DNA from: Phytoseiulus persimilis
Lineage: Eukaryota > Arthropoda > Arachnida > Mesostigmata > Phytoseiidae
DNA length: 64,000 nucleotides
Direction of reading: 5' to 3'
NCBI GenBank assembly: GCA_037576195.1
Contig: CM075102.1
Coordinates: forward strand, 45,752,745-45,816,744
Part shown: positions 48,188 through 61,100 of the stretch, in pieces
Position numbering within the stretch: position 1 is the first letter of the stretch
Layout: every line of letters begins with the position of its first letter
Notes under the pieces: generated by a model
Database searches by the model: none
What the model saw: only the letters and a program-made list of their open reading frames with translations
Told to the model about the DNA's origin: nothing
Made by a program: the position numbers and the translations under genes

Positions 48188-50178
48188 CTAACTTATCGTG
48201 CATTTCTTGTCGTGTCTGAGTGTAGGTATGGTTTCTAGTAGGTTATGAGGACTACTGGACCTCCTTCCCTTCTTCGAATGAAGATTCAGACAACACTTGT
48301 GCTGCTTGTGAGCGCAGCAGTTCACGACCGACGAAAGGTAGGGATTCAACGAATACGACTTCAAGTTGGATTTCACACTCGTCGGAAGCGGGAGCCGCTC
48401 GATCGAGTACGATGTCGTCCGCTGTACGATCGTACGACAACAAAGTTCTTGAAGACTGAGAACTGAAACAAAAGACCAACTGTGAGCCAAGCGCACGCAA
48501 ACACAGATTTTCGGCAATTAAAGTGAACGACTCCGAAAGCAGGAGTGGGGTTTCGTACCGCGATTTTCGTGCCAGGAATGCAAGCGGATGCGGTTCAGAA
48601 CCTGACGGCTGAGGTCAACGAAAGTTTCCGTGATGTTATAGTCCGCCAACGAGCTGACTTCAAGGTACGACATTCCGTGTTTCGTGGCATACTGCACAGC
48701 AGCATTTTTGGTGGTACCTACGGATGGATAAAAAGAGCAACGATTATGACTGGACACGAAACTCTCCGATGCCCCTGGGCGGTCCCCATTTCCACTCAGA
48801 CTCGCACGGGGACGTTGACGCTCTTCCGAGCGGAACGTCGGAGCGAGGGGTCACGCTCAAGAAACTTTTTGAGCGACCACGACTCGCTGTAGCTCACTTC
48901 GCAATAATAAATTGACTCTTCTCCGAGATGCTCTTGAGACGGAAACCGACGCTTCCGTCGGTTTCCGTCTCTCGGAGGTTCCAACTATTACTCGCCTCTC
49001 GTCTGAACTCGAGATGAAGTCGATTGCCGACAAGAACTCTCGGTACACCGGATGCGTACTCATCGACTTCTTTGAGCCATTTGCCGATGGACTCGAATGA
49101 CCACCTATTCGTGATGTCGAAGACGAGAATTATCCCATCCGCTCCTCGAGAATAGCTTTGGATTATAGTTGAGAATCGTCCTTGCCCCGAAGTATCCCTA
49201 CGGAGAACAGAACTGTGCAGAATACAGAAGTATGCCTTCGAAACGTACATATTCAACTCCGCGCTGATCAGAGTGCTACAAATGGAAGGGATATAGAAGA
49301 TCAGGAACCAGCGATTCACTTTCCCTTGATCATTCTCTCACCATAGTTGTAGCTTAATGCGCTTGCCATCAAGCAATATGAGAGCCGTCTTGAACTCGAC
49401 TTCTTTCTGGTTGACGAGGGGTAGGCGATGATTCTGGAATTTCTCGAGTATTTCGTTCTTCCCGACGTCAGAATCACCAACCAATAGGAACCTCAACGAG
49501 TGATAGTAGAACGGGGAGCTGTAATCGGCTTGACGTCCTGATGTTTCGAGCACTTGGCTCAACGAAGCCGATACGGAAGCAGCTGAGAGCAGAGCATCGT
49601 CGGAGGCAGACCTCAAGAGCGGCGGCGTTGAAGTCTCGTGACACAACTGAGATCCGGTGGCAAGACCCAGCTGACGTTGGGCTTCATTGAAACTCTCGAC
49701 CGAGAACAGAGACGGCTGCAAGGTAGTAATGATCTAAATTCCGAGTTTAACAGTTCTCAAAGCTAGTTCACTCGAAGCGGACAAGAGCCTCCATTGAATT
49801 GCGGACATTTCGGAGAAGCGAATCTGGCGTGTTAGGAGTCGAAAAGTTCGCACGACCGGAATGTATTTTCAACAGAGGTTCCATTCCAGATGCGAACATT
49901 CTCGCGCGTCTGGTCATGATACTGGAATCCGTCGCAACAGGACCGCGCTTGAGAAGCACAAGTGGTGATGCAACGACACGACGCATCGTTACGGACTGAG
50001 CTATAGAGCCGTCGTTCCGGAATGTTCAAGGGGTGCGTTTCTGAGCGCTTCTCACCTGGTGCGGATGCGAAAGTCGACCACTCGACGTCGACGGGACATT
50101 TTCGAGGCGAACCTGGGACGTTTGGCAGCAGTACTGTTGACCAGCTCCGTCCGAGCGATTTTCCGCAGAACTATCCAT
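48188..50178 (-). CDS. Rab40: Rab40 GTPase with SOCS box
   Basis: Atypical Rab GTPase that acts as substrate receptor of Cullin-5 ubiquitin ligases. Exons (minus): 50056-50178, 49342-49715, 48992-49197, 48559-48717, 48188-48462; all phases agree, giving 378 residues. The G domain has [12 protein letters not shown] (about 118-129; as in other Rab40 proteins the usual P-loop Ser/Thr is replaced), WDTSGQGRF (166-174), FDITNRWSF and GNRLHL (223-228) in place of NKxD. The SOCS box follows from about residue 288 ([13 protein letters not shown] ... [16 protein letters not shown]), including the LPLP Cul5 box. The C-terminus CTIS is a CaaX prenylation motif. Unusually, about 110 extra residues, rich in Ser, precede the G domain. 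The first exon is chosen because it opens with ATG and ends CAG|GTGAGA in the phase required. Confidence 0.92.
48936..48971. repeat. Perfect 16-bp hairpin in a Rab40 intron
   Basis: The arms gagacggaaaccgacg (48936-48951) and its exact reverse complement (48956-48971) enclose the tetraloop cttc. The hairpin starts about 20 bases downstream of the exon 3 donor site in the transcript. Confidence 0.95.
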
Positions 50179-53100
50179 GTTAAACGATAAGCATCTGTAA
50201 ATAGAACACGAGGATAGCTCAAAGTAGATCTCGAATCGGTAGCTCGCCATCACGGACATAGTCCCGAGCGACAACTGCAGCATTTGGGAGCCATGTCAAA
50301 TCAGCATGAAAATCCAAGTGTGGGTGAACTGTGTCTCAAGCAGTGTTCCAAATCTGGGGCTCAGGACACGGCCCGACATAGATCGACAGGCGATTCCCGA
50401 TGGGCCAATCGTTCTCCGAAACTGAGAAGTCTTCCCCGAGAACTTCACCGATCGAGCGGCACTTGTAGTCGAGCAGAACGAACTCCGGCGGAAGTTTCCG
50501 GGATGGTGCTGCATGACGCTACATGAGCTCATTTTCCGGGTTCGAACCACAGTTTTCGAAAGTATATGTGTTCGACTCGAGCACAGAATCAACACTCACC
50601 TTTGCCGTGGAAAGGAAACTCGATTTGAGCCGATGTAAAATCACGAACTGGAGAGAAAACTGGGTCTGGCGAACCGTTGCGACACAAACGATGACTGCGA
50701 ATTTTGAAATGATGGTAGCGCTGCCCGCAGAAGTGAGTTCGACGGTACCATGCAACGCTCAGTCAGTGGGTCCGTGAAGTCGCGGCTGATAATGCTAGAT
50801 AACTAGGAAGAACAGCTCAACACCGCCATGTTTTCTCCGAAGTGCCGTTCCTCGGTTCCGTCTTCTGCTTCGACGAGATGTAACTGGTCCTCTTCGTCGC
50901 CGACGGTAGGTCTGCTGCAGCGGCCACTGGGCGGCGAAAACAGTGAGCGGGTGTGTGGGTATTGCTGCCGCTCGGTTAAACTTCCCTCCTCTTCCCCGGC
51001 ACTGCTCCGATGCAGTCAAAAGTTCACCCCCACCAACAGAGCTCCCATATTTCTCGAAGAGAACAAGGACGTTCGTTACCCAATAAAAGAACGTAAATAT
51101 TAGACAGCGCTCTCTTCCAAAGAGAACACGTTTATCTTTCCGTTCGTGTTGAAAGTATGTCGATCCGTCGGAGAATCCGTGTGAACAGAACGGGAGGATG
51201 GAATTGAAGCAACGGAAAGACGAAGAGCATATAAACAGCGATGAGAATGATTTTTGCTTAGCGTGGTGGCGGAACTGTGGCTGTGCCCCATCGAGGCAGA
51301 GGCATTAGGTTAGGTGCGCTGCATAGGGACCTGCTCGAGCGCTTTTTTCAGCGCATTTGCCGTGAAATGAAGAGCTCGATGTGTTTCGAGATTCGATTAT
51401 TTTGGTTGTGTCTGGAATCCCCGATTCCCATGTCAAGGCCGATACAATCAGTACTCCTTGAAGCTGTGAGTTGCGCCGATCACGAGAACGGAGTCAAGAT
51501 GAATGGTGCAACTGATGATATTCTGCGGGCATCGACACCCGATTGTAGACAGAAAGGAAGATTCAAATCGTGTGTATTCTCCATGAGTCGGAGTCTAGCA
51601 GCATTCACGAGACATCTCTTCGACCTCGATTGCAACTCTCGCCACTCGTCTCACAATTTAGCTAGGGCTCTGCTCGAAACTGTGGGCTAGGGAAGGAAGC
51701 CACAGCAACTACCGAAATGCGTATACGCGCCTTGACCCAAACTCATACTTCCTCGAGATTCAGCTAATTCGGACGAAGGTGCCCACTCGCTGAGAGCCCC
51801 GGAGGCCTCTGCCGTCGCCGACGATTCAGGAAATGAGAATCCTACTCCATCCTCCATTGGGAGTTAGAATATGTTCCACTCGGTTCTCCAGAAAAGTAGG
51901 CTCTTCCCGGGCTACCGATGGCTCCGATTGATATCCGAAATCTCTAGGAGCGATCAACAGCCGGCAACTCCATTCAGTCCATTGTACATTGATCTTATGG
52001 GTATGTTGTCCGATCTTACGAATGAACTTCTATTACGATGGGTTACGCAATTCTTGGTCTCATCGGAAGTTCCCATAGATTGAACTCTCGCCCCTGATTT
52101 TTTGCGAGCTATTCGAGGAACTTTCTATTGATTCCTGCAGGAAGCCCGGTCAGCAAAAGAGCTAGCCGGGATCGCGGAAATCCTATCGAGGCGCTCACTT
52201 GGTCAACGTTCAATGTTCTCGGGCTTGAGGTTGTCCACATCTTCTGGACTGCAAATCCTGGCCGGGACGAAACTACTGCCCAGAGATTGAATTCCTCATC
52301 AATTTGGCTCCTAGTTTTCAATATTTTCGTCCTCTGATCCCGAGCGGCTTCGCTTGGGGATTACCAATCTTCGGAGGGAGCGAAAATACATGCCTTCTCC
52401 TTCCAATGAATACGGGATGTCATCGGAAAATTCCCCATGAAAGAGCGATGTGCTCCCGTTCAGGATAACTTTGAGCTCATTGTCAAGAGAACTCTGCATT
52501 GCGTGGAGGTGACTACCGTCGCTTCATTCTGGGGCCAGGTGGATATGATGATCCGAGTACAAACGAGAACCCACACAACAAGAAACAATATCATTGCCCG
52601 TCGAGGGAACAAAACAGCATAGCAGTCCCGCAGCGGCGACCAGCCATGTTACCTTCCTCGCTCCCGCAGTCGTGAGTAAGGAAACGCTGCTCGCAAAAAC
52701 CGTTCGTTACAGTGGCGGCCCGATCTGTGGCGTGTACAGGAATCTCGGTTGGGTAGAGGCGGAAAGCAAAAGTGCACGGTCATCCGTTCCTCGGAGCGAA
52801 GATACGCCTCTTCCAGAACGATTCAGGCTCAAAAGGGCGACCGAAAAACCGTGCTACCCTGACGAATGGGAACGCGTCTAGAGTAGAATCCTGAATTCCT
52901 CCGGAATCAGCGCCCGGGACAGTATCGTGAGCGTCCGAGAGCCCCCCCCCCCCCTGTACACGCCGCTTGGCCCGATCCGATCTTAACTAGCCCGCGAGGA
53001 AATGAATCGCAGGAAGCGATGATGTCGAGCCTTGAGCCCGCGCTTATTTAAAACCTGCCTGCTGAGATAGCGGGCTGTTGTGCCGCCTCCTCGGCGGAAC

Positions 53101-54950
53101 CAGGGGGACATCGGACATCCATTCCCCTGGAGCCGAGAGGAGGGGGAAACGACTGCTACTGGAACGGCATCTCTACCATTCGTTCCAACAGAATGGGGAA
53201 TCGGGACTCGGAGGAGGAGTTAATGCGGTTTCTAGCATGAGGCGACTAGCTACTACACCAGATAATTCCGAGACCGTGATGAGACTGATGATTTGTGCTA
53301 CTATGAGCAAAGCTATCGAATTTTCATAATTCCTCCCTCCCGTACTTCCGTTCCTCTCTGCGGCGGTACATCCAGTATCCAGCACACGCATCGGAAGACT
53401 GAAATAGAGAAAAATATATCAACGCTTCCGACTGCGAATCCGGATAGTATTTCAGAACAGGCGAGCTCGATTTCAGCGCTGTTCATCTCTGCTGAAAATG
53501 ACCTGAACATGAGAATCCCGCGAGTTTCCCACAGAGGAAACCCAAGTGAGGTGGCAAAACGTGCTCCCCTTGGAGAATCATGTATTCAGGCCAAGGATTC
53601 AGGCCATCGAGTCCTCCGTGGTATCTGTTACGGTTTCGAGAAAACATGATGGACCAAGGCAGAGGTGAGCCTTCGATGTGCCCGAGCCACTCTGGGGCTC
53701 TTGGAAGACTCGAAACGACCGGCTCCTCCATCCCAGGATTGGATCTAGAGAACTGAATATCCACTCTCGGTTTCTCAGACGAGTCGCGACATCTGGTGGC
53801 ATTTTTCCTGCGAAACTCCATTTGCGAGTTCTCGTGGCCGGTCAAAGACCTTGGCCAGGAGAAATATCTTGGCCAGGTTGGTTGACTCGTTGTCGTCACT
53901 GCTAACCTTATCCAAAATAGGTTCCGACACGGCATTCGAATACAAGCTGGTTTCACTTCCGCGGCGAAACGTCGCTCATCTTCCACTCCGACGACCATCG
54001 CTTGCAAAGACGAACATCTTTGAGACTATGGTCAAATTGAGTCTGGCATTCACTCACAAAGATTTTCACCCACTCCTACAGAGATTTCCAACAGCATTGA
54101 GATCAGGAACGGAAGAAATTGTTCATTTGGCAGGTTCATATGAGCGTCCATCTTTCATGAGATTGGTTGAGCGATGCGCGTTTCGATTACAGTCTGCTCT
54201 CAAGATGCGCCCATCCTCAGAAAAGAAGCACTGTTTAAGTTCCGGACTGCGGGTTCCTGTGGGACGCGAGAAAACTCGAGCTTCAACTCAGACAACTCAG
54301 ACCATTTGAAACGAGACAACCTCAGTTGTCATAATGATTGCATGTCGTAGCGGGAATCCTCCGAAGATCCGATTGGGCCCATCTGAACGTTGCACGAGGT
54401 ACAGGTAACGCGGCACGCAGGGCAACCAGGAGCTCTCATGGCCCATAACGATTGTTGCGGTAAGAGCGCGCGGTCGTCGCTGAATAACAATCGACCGCGG
54501 TGTACGTCACTGCGGCCGAAAGCGCCTCTTTTGGAGACCGCCTCAGCGAGGGCCTGTCCATATAAGAAGATTCTTGCAGAGTACAAAGAGCTCGGTCCGA
54601 AACGACATCACGGGGAGTCCGTTCGAGTGGTTGTACGGAGCGGAACTTTACCGTCAGAAACGCTGATTTCGTGATCTTGGCTGAAATCGCCCTCGGATAC
54701 TTCCGGCTCCGACGATTTTTTGAAAACCAGTGGCCGAACGTAAACTGTTCTCGATTTTCGGTTGTCTCCGTGCATCCGCCCGGTCAGCGCCGCGGGTGCA
54801 GTTCAGTAGAGAGCAGCGATCATCATTGCCTGTGGATCGGTCGTCGCCACTATTCCTTACAAGAACCCTCTCATCCCTGTCTGTGTCTGTGTCTGGCCGC
54901 GTGTCTGACAGATCGCCGCCCCGCCTGCCGCTGGTGACAAAGCAGACGAT
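50179..54950. other. Gene-free stretch between divergent Rab40 and zipper
   Basis: No gene is recognised. It contains a 14-base C homopolymer at 52942-52955 and unassigned open frames, the longest being 53483-54007 (minus, 174 codons), which resembles no family I know. The promoters of Rab40 and zipper should lie at its two ends. Confidence 0.4.
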
Positions 54951-55484
54951 CGGAATCGCTCCGCCGTTGCCATTTACCATCAACACTACCACTGCGAGCG
55001 CTTTCACGCAAACAGGCTGTCAGAAGGAGCTGCCGCTGCCGAAACGACAACCACAGCGAGGCAGTGCACCGCCGCGGAGGAGCTTCCAGCGGCCGCTCTC
55101 GCGGTAGAGCATCGTTCTTGACATAAGCGCACACACACAGACGGCGACGAACACGCACGCAGACTCGACCAGACGACGGGCTTGCCGCTCACAACGAAAA
55201 AGTGAAGTGCAGCCAGGCAGCAGCAGCAACAACAACAAGGACTGCCGCCGCAACCCTAGAAGCAGCAGCAGCAGCCGCCGCCGCAGCAGGCATAGCCACA
55301 GCAGCCGAAGCAGCCGCAGTAGTGATTGAAGTTTCGTCGAAGTGAGCTGTCTGTGTGCCGAGCAAGCCACGGATCAGGCTGCAGAAGGTGGTGTTGAAAA
55401 CAATTGGTTGGTAGAGGAGCCATCTACCGACCACCGAGTAGCGTAACAACGACGACAAAAGCGAAAAAAGTAACGTCGAGCATC
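54951..55484 (+). promoter_or_regulatory. Presumed zipper promoter/5'UTR with CAG/CAA-rich leader
   Basis: GC-rich sequence leading to the start codon at 55485, with dense CAG, CAA and CCG triplets at 55217-55330. No intron acceptor is evident before the ATG, so this is probably transcribed leader. The start site is not determined, and there is no TATA box I would trust. Confidence 0.4.
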
Positions 55485-58159
55485 ATGGGGGACGCGGCCA
55501 GAGTCAACCTCAACTCGCCGGTTTTCAAATTTCTCGTAGCCAGCAAGAACGACCGGTAAGTCAACGAACTCCCGGATTGAAGCCCGGCCTGCTGGAATGC
55601 GGACCGCTCGCTCGAGCCGCACATTTACCGGCGGCAAACTAAGGACAACCGTATTATTGACTTTTTTTCGGTTTTCGCACCTCGCATACCTCTTCGGTCG
55701 GCTTGGGAGGTGTCCGTCGTGGCCTGAAGTGCCGAAAGCCACCCATGGCCACCGTTGCTTGTCAAACCAATGCCGGAGTGGTCCGCGTGCGGCGCGACGT
55801 GGCCTGCGAATGCCTGACGATTCTCTGAAATCAACCAAGAGTTTCCCAGGCATCTCTAAATTCTATTTATTCGCGAATTTCGAAGATTTGGGATCGGAAT
55901 TCCCCCTACATTCCGGAGTGGCTTTGACTGCTGGAATCATGTTGAGTGCAGTCGTGTTCGAAAGCTGGGATGTTGGAGGGAAACTCTGCAGTTCCTGCAA
56001 AGAATCATTCTCGGGAAGGATCAGGTTCGCCGGCAGTGCTCCCTATTTGAAGGGGAATTTTCAGTGGAGCTGATGGTGGAGCAGAGTTAGTGAGAAAGGA
56101 CAGGTACATTCCGCAACCGCCCTTCATATCGAAACGTGCCCCAAGATTTTCGCAGAGGAATGTTTCGTGATACGTCAGATGATCACTACTCGGATATTCC
56201 TCGGTGACTGACTTGAGTCGATGCTAGGAACCCTGGATCCTATTTTCCCTCCGTCGGCGGGAAACCTGAGTTGGAAAAGCTGTCGGTATGGGCGGTCCAA
56301 GCAAGTCGAGCAGGTTCAGAGCTTATCTGACGGCTTCCTAGGTGGGATCGAGTGGGCTAGTAAGGGATATCTCCCAAGAGATTCATCACATCTCGGCTCG
56401 GTGTGCGGTTTCCGTGCGGCGACCGTTTTTGGCTCCCAGCGCGGACGTGCTGGCGCACAGTTTCTCGCTGAAGAATATTGCCTAGAAAGTTTTCTACAGC
56501 CTTTTCGGCTCATACCGTATTGTAGCGGTCGCCGTTATGAGCTGGCCGGCCGACCGTTGCCGCGAAGATTTCTGCAGCCTGCTGAATGTGAGCTGTGAGT
56601 GCTCCCCGTGGAAAACAGTGAACTCTTTCAAGGAGCACTTTGGCGCTAGAAAGTTTCGTCGTTACAACAAAGCCAGTAGCGACGCTGCAGGGGCGTCGTG
56701 AGACATTTTCTACGTTTAGCTTCGGGATCCTTTCCCGAATCCACCCCCAAATATTACGCAACCAATCTTGTCTTCGATGGGCTGCAAAATCCGGTCGGGT
56801 GATTTGAACTCTTCATTCCGATGTTCTGGGACAGTCGTCGTCATCAGAGTTCACACGGACCTCAGAATGCGATAATTCTCTTCGAAGCAGTGTTTTGCGA
56901 AGTCATACAAGCAACGAAGCGTGAGGAGTCAGCGCTCGTTGTGACCAACTGATTTTGCATGCGAGAGAACAGTATTCTGTCTGCGAGAAAAGGTGCCAGG
57001 CCGGAAAGTAACTGAGATTCGCCCAGAGATTCCTTGCTTCAAACAGCATGCGCATTCCCGTTCGGCACATTTGCGAGTATACAGGGTATACAAAGTTTTA
57101 ATGGTCCTGCATACTTCTCAGCTGCGATATAATTAGACCGCTATGTACTAATTCCGCCCTGGGAGCAGGAAAAATTCATCTATTGTTCAGGAGAATATCG
57201 GTCGTGCGACAAAAACCCGATACGTTCTCTTTAGGTAATTCGCAGGCTTCGCTTCGCTCGTGAGCGATTACGGGACACGGTTATGACATTTTCGCGGCTT
57301 TGGCTCGCTGAGCTAGTGTAAACATTCGGTTGCTCCTTTTTTTTTTGGTGTTCCATACCCGTCAAAGGATCGGCATTGAATAAGCAAACAGACAGAATGT
57401 GCAAGTTTATGGTTGAAATTCGAAGCGGCGCCGGAGGAATGACTGCAGCCAGACTGTGCGACGAGCTTAGCCTAGGAAAAAACGAATCCAAGTCAGATTT
57501 CCTTTTATAGATCTAGGCGGCACACAGGTGTTAGCGAACCGCTGGTCGACTCATCCGATTCCGATGAGCGATATACGACACTCGAAGCCCAAAATATGAC
57601 TTTTCCTGCCCTGACTCCTCTGAGGTCTCGAAGTCAATACCGGTAGCCTGCCCTGAATTTACGTCGATGGAAAGTGGTCCGAAAAGGGATTTTTCGTCCC
57701 CGGGCGGTTGGGCAGGCTGTTTAGGAAGAGGCTCAGCCACAAGTCTCTCGCGGGAACCTCCCATACCTCTCGTGGAATTCAGATGCAAGATCACAGTTTT
57801 GACACCGTTGAGGAATCTGGTCATCGATTGATATCACAGAGTACGCATGAACTAATGGTATTCGATTGCTTTGAAGGTACGACCCTGCACTACAAGCAGA
57901 ATGGACCGCGAAGAAACTCGTGTGGGTTCCGCACTGCACGCAAGGATTCTGTGCAGCGTCGATCCGAGGAGAACGGGGCGACGAACTGGAAGTGGAGTTG
58001 GTCGAAACTGCGAAGAAAATGACTGTTAGTCGAGATGACATTCAAAAGATGAATCCCCCGAACTTCGACAGGGTCGACGACATGGCTGACCTCACATGTC
58101 TCAACGAGGCCTGTGTTCTGCACAACATCAAAGAGAGATATTACTCGGGACTGATCTAC
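55485..58159 (+). CDS. zip: Non-muscle myosin II heavy chain (Zipper), coding exons 1-2; gene continues beyond window
   Basis: Motor protein that drives actomyosin contraction, cytokinesis and cell-shape change. Exon 1 is 55485-55555 (MGDAARVNL..., donor GTAAGT, phase 2) and exon 2 is 57877-58159. The join reads [20 protein letters not shown]. Exon 2 holds the SH3-like N-terminal subdomain ([12 protein letters not shown]) and the start of the motor domain ([39 protein letters not shown]), ending LIY before a GTGAGT donor, where the next residues in the family are TYSGLFCVV. The sequence matches non-muscle myosin better than muscle myosin in the [12 protein letters not shown] and VETAKK segments. 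The P-loop, neck and coiled-coil tail are not in the window. Confidence 0.95.
55556..57876 (+). other. zip: Zipper intron 1
   Basis: A 2.3-kb intron between GTAAGT and tttgaag. No other gene is recognised inside. Confidence 0.85.
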
Positions 58160-61100
58160 GTGAGTACCTTCCCCGAAGTTCCTTCCAGGGTGTCATCTCT
58201 GTCAAGCGAAACATAATCAGTGGAAATTACTTCCTGCCATCTCTTGGGCGCGATCAGTCGGAGCATTCCCTGCGATTTATTTTCCGCTGAGACATCAGTG
58301 AACTACCGTGTGCCGCTAAGAGTTTCGCCGTAGCTACCGAATTCTTTCCGCGAAGAGCCTGCCAGCTCGTAAGCTCGTTAAGTCGAATTTAAGCTCGACC
58401 GCACATTTCCGCAATCAGTCTCTCGAAGCCAAGAAGGCAATGCGCAACCCCAGCTGGGTTTGGTATCGAACAGTAGCGGACACCTTCAACCTGAGTCGGC
58501 TGGCTTTGGCGCTCGCTCATGCGGAGAGCTCTCGAGTCCATTTGAGAATTCCACCGCATGAGAATCCTTACGGCCGCAGCTGATATCGATCTGCTGGAAT
58601 TGTGCTCCGGAGGAAGAACCCCCGCGAACGGGGTGTTGCATCGGCATCATCCAGCGGAAGGGAGAGACGTTATCGCTTCGAGCCGAGCTCATGTCTCCGC
58701 AGAAGGTACCGGGCTCTTCCTCTTGATGCGGACATGCTCCGTGCGCGAATCCTATCCAACGCTTTCGGATATGAGAAGGAGAGACACCGGGGAACGGTTC
58801 CAATCGGCCTTAGCAAGGCTTTAAGATTGAAGGTTTTCATTAATCGGGGTCTTGATCCGAGCCCGGACGACAGTCCGGGATTGCGTACCGGTTCCAGTTG
58901 GCGCTCAGCTCCTAGTCTGGAGGGATCCTATGATAATCACAAAGTTATTCCCGAAAGAAACACTTCCTCCGACTTCATGGGACATCGGCCGCATCGAATC
59001 GGACAATGAGATTGAGCTCGTGCATACACTCATGGAACTGGGATGAATTCTTGATTGAGGCTGCTCTGACATTTACCGCCTTCCCAATTCTGACCGCCTC
59101 CCGTCTACTTGGTCAGCGGAGTTCTGAGGAAAAGTACAGTTGGGATGTTCCGCGGGAGAATCCCCGCCAGCTTCAGTGAGTAAGCGACGAATTCGTGGAA
59201 CGCGGGTCCATGTGCCTTCCATCCAATACGGGGCGGCAGCTGGGATCACCAACAAAAGCTAGGATCGTTTGGAACACCATTTTTTCTAATTGTTGAACGG
59301 AAATCGATTTGTACCTTTCTTCTTTGGCGCGCTCAAATCGCGCGGGAATTCATTTGTGCTCTTGATACAGCACAGTCATTCGAGGCGAAGCAAGCCCCAC
59401 CCTTGAACATTGGCTCGTCGATGGCTTGTCTGTCCATCCGCCGCTGAGAATGACGGGAGTCGTCGTCTCCGCGAGCGGCAGCAGCCGCGTCCGCTCCGAA
59501 GTCCCTGAAAACATCTGTATTTTGTGAGGGGTCGATTCTGTCAGCGGTACCTTTTCTGTATAATATGCTCTTCCATGCATCAGTGGTCCCTTCTGAATTG
59601 AGAGGAAGCCGAAGGTGGTGTCGCTGTAGCTGCTACCGATGCCGCTGTTTCGGCTGTCTTTGCCGTCGCCAAAACGGTCGAAGCGATGAATGGTTGGGAA
59701 TGATTTCGGTGGCCAAGTCCGACCCAACATGCGAACTCAGTTGGATTGGTATTGAACATTGATATCGGAGCGGGGAAAGTTTGCTTTTCGCCCCGCAATA
59801 TTGTGCATCATCGAATACTCGTGAAGAATTTGATCGTGGACTTGTCGAAAGCCTTCGATACGCGCGAGCCCTGCTGAGCGTGGTGTCATCCGTCATTCCG
59901 ACTTGACTTCGGAGAAGGTCTCTGAATGTACGACGTGAGCGCTTGAGTCGTTGTCCATGGAAAGCTGCCGCCGAGACGGAAAAGTCACTGCAGACTAGGA
60001 TTCATTCTGATCGCACTCGAACCCGATGACGGCGGAGAGTTCTCCTATCCCTCACTTCCGATCTCCGCCTTTCTCTCTTTCCGTAGCTCGAATATACGCG
60101 CTTCGTCGCTCGATTTCTCGTGCGGCTCCAGGATTTCACTTTGTGGAAATTACCCAGGAGCCTTTCCTCAGTTCCAAGAATGGTGAATGGAATTCCTCGC
60201 GTTGTGGAGACGAAACTTGTCGCCACCCTGTGCGGAGAAGTTCCGATTTTCGAGGGGAAAATCGAATTCGATATGGCCAAGGCTGAATTTCCCCATTTTC
60301 TGATTTAGTAAGGACGTCGGAGGGCTGATCGCAGATGTTGCCTTCGGTCGTGTGACCAAAGGCATGGGCGGCAGGGATGACTCGAGCGATGAACTCGGAC
60401 CACAAACACTCGTGTTCCCCGAGATGCTTCTTGAACTTTTTCTATCCAGTGTCTTGCTCCTCGGAGTCCGGAGCGTTTTTCGTTCAATGTCTACGTGTTT
60501 CTCGGGAGCGACGCTCCGGAAATGGACTGAGGGTTGAGCTCGAGTCGATACCGTCCTATCGGTGGACGGTTTAGACGAAGCGTCGGCGTTGCACGGAGCA
60601 GATAACGCCGTCAACAACTTTCGTTGTCCAAATCGGGAGCTTGTCCGGGAGTTGACGACGGCGACACTGGACATCGGATTCCGACCGGGCGCTGAGCAGA
60701 AGGATAGCTCGGCGGTCGGTCGGTCGGCCGTCCAGCCGGCTGGCTCACTCGCTTGCCATGCCATTCTTGCTCGCATGGTGCGGAGCTCCCATCGCGGCCG
60801 TGTGTTCGCTCGGCTTACTGGCGCGCTGGTCGACTAGCAGTGCGCGCGCGGAACCTTGACAGCTCCACTCTGGTTGAACCGTGACTCAACATTGGAATCC
60901 CGATAACGTCTGAAGTGCTCGGCGGATGGAGTCAGCGTGTACGTCGGCTGCAGCCGAAGTGGCCACCGCTAAAGCCGCGCAGCAATGACTCACTGAGAAA
61001 ACGGCTCCTTCCACGGCGGGAAGAGAACAGACAGACGAACGCACGGCCATGCAAATAAATACACGTGAAAACTAGCCAGCTTTGCCGCCGTGATGTCCGT

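Noticed and set aside
49768-50003. Minus-strand open frame as an extra Rab40 exon
   Set aside because: Its only reasonable donor gives the wrong phase for the next exon, while exon 50056-50178 joins 49715 in phase with consensus sites.
51277-51690. 137-codon plus-strand open frame
   Set aside because: No domain, no usable start context and no neighbouring exons.
53483-54007. 174-codon minus-strand open frame
   Set aside because: No similarity to a known family and no convincing splice sites. The length is within chance expectation.
55189-55458. Alanine-rich minus-strand frame upstream of zipper
   Set aside because: Produced by CAG/CCG triplets of the zipper leader read backwards.
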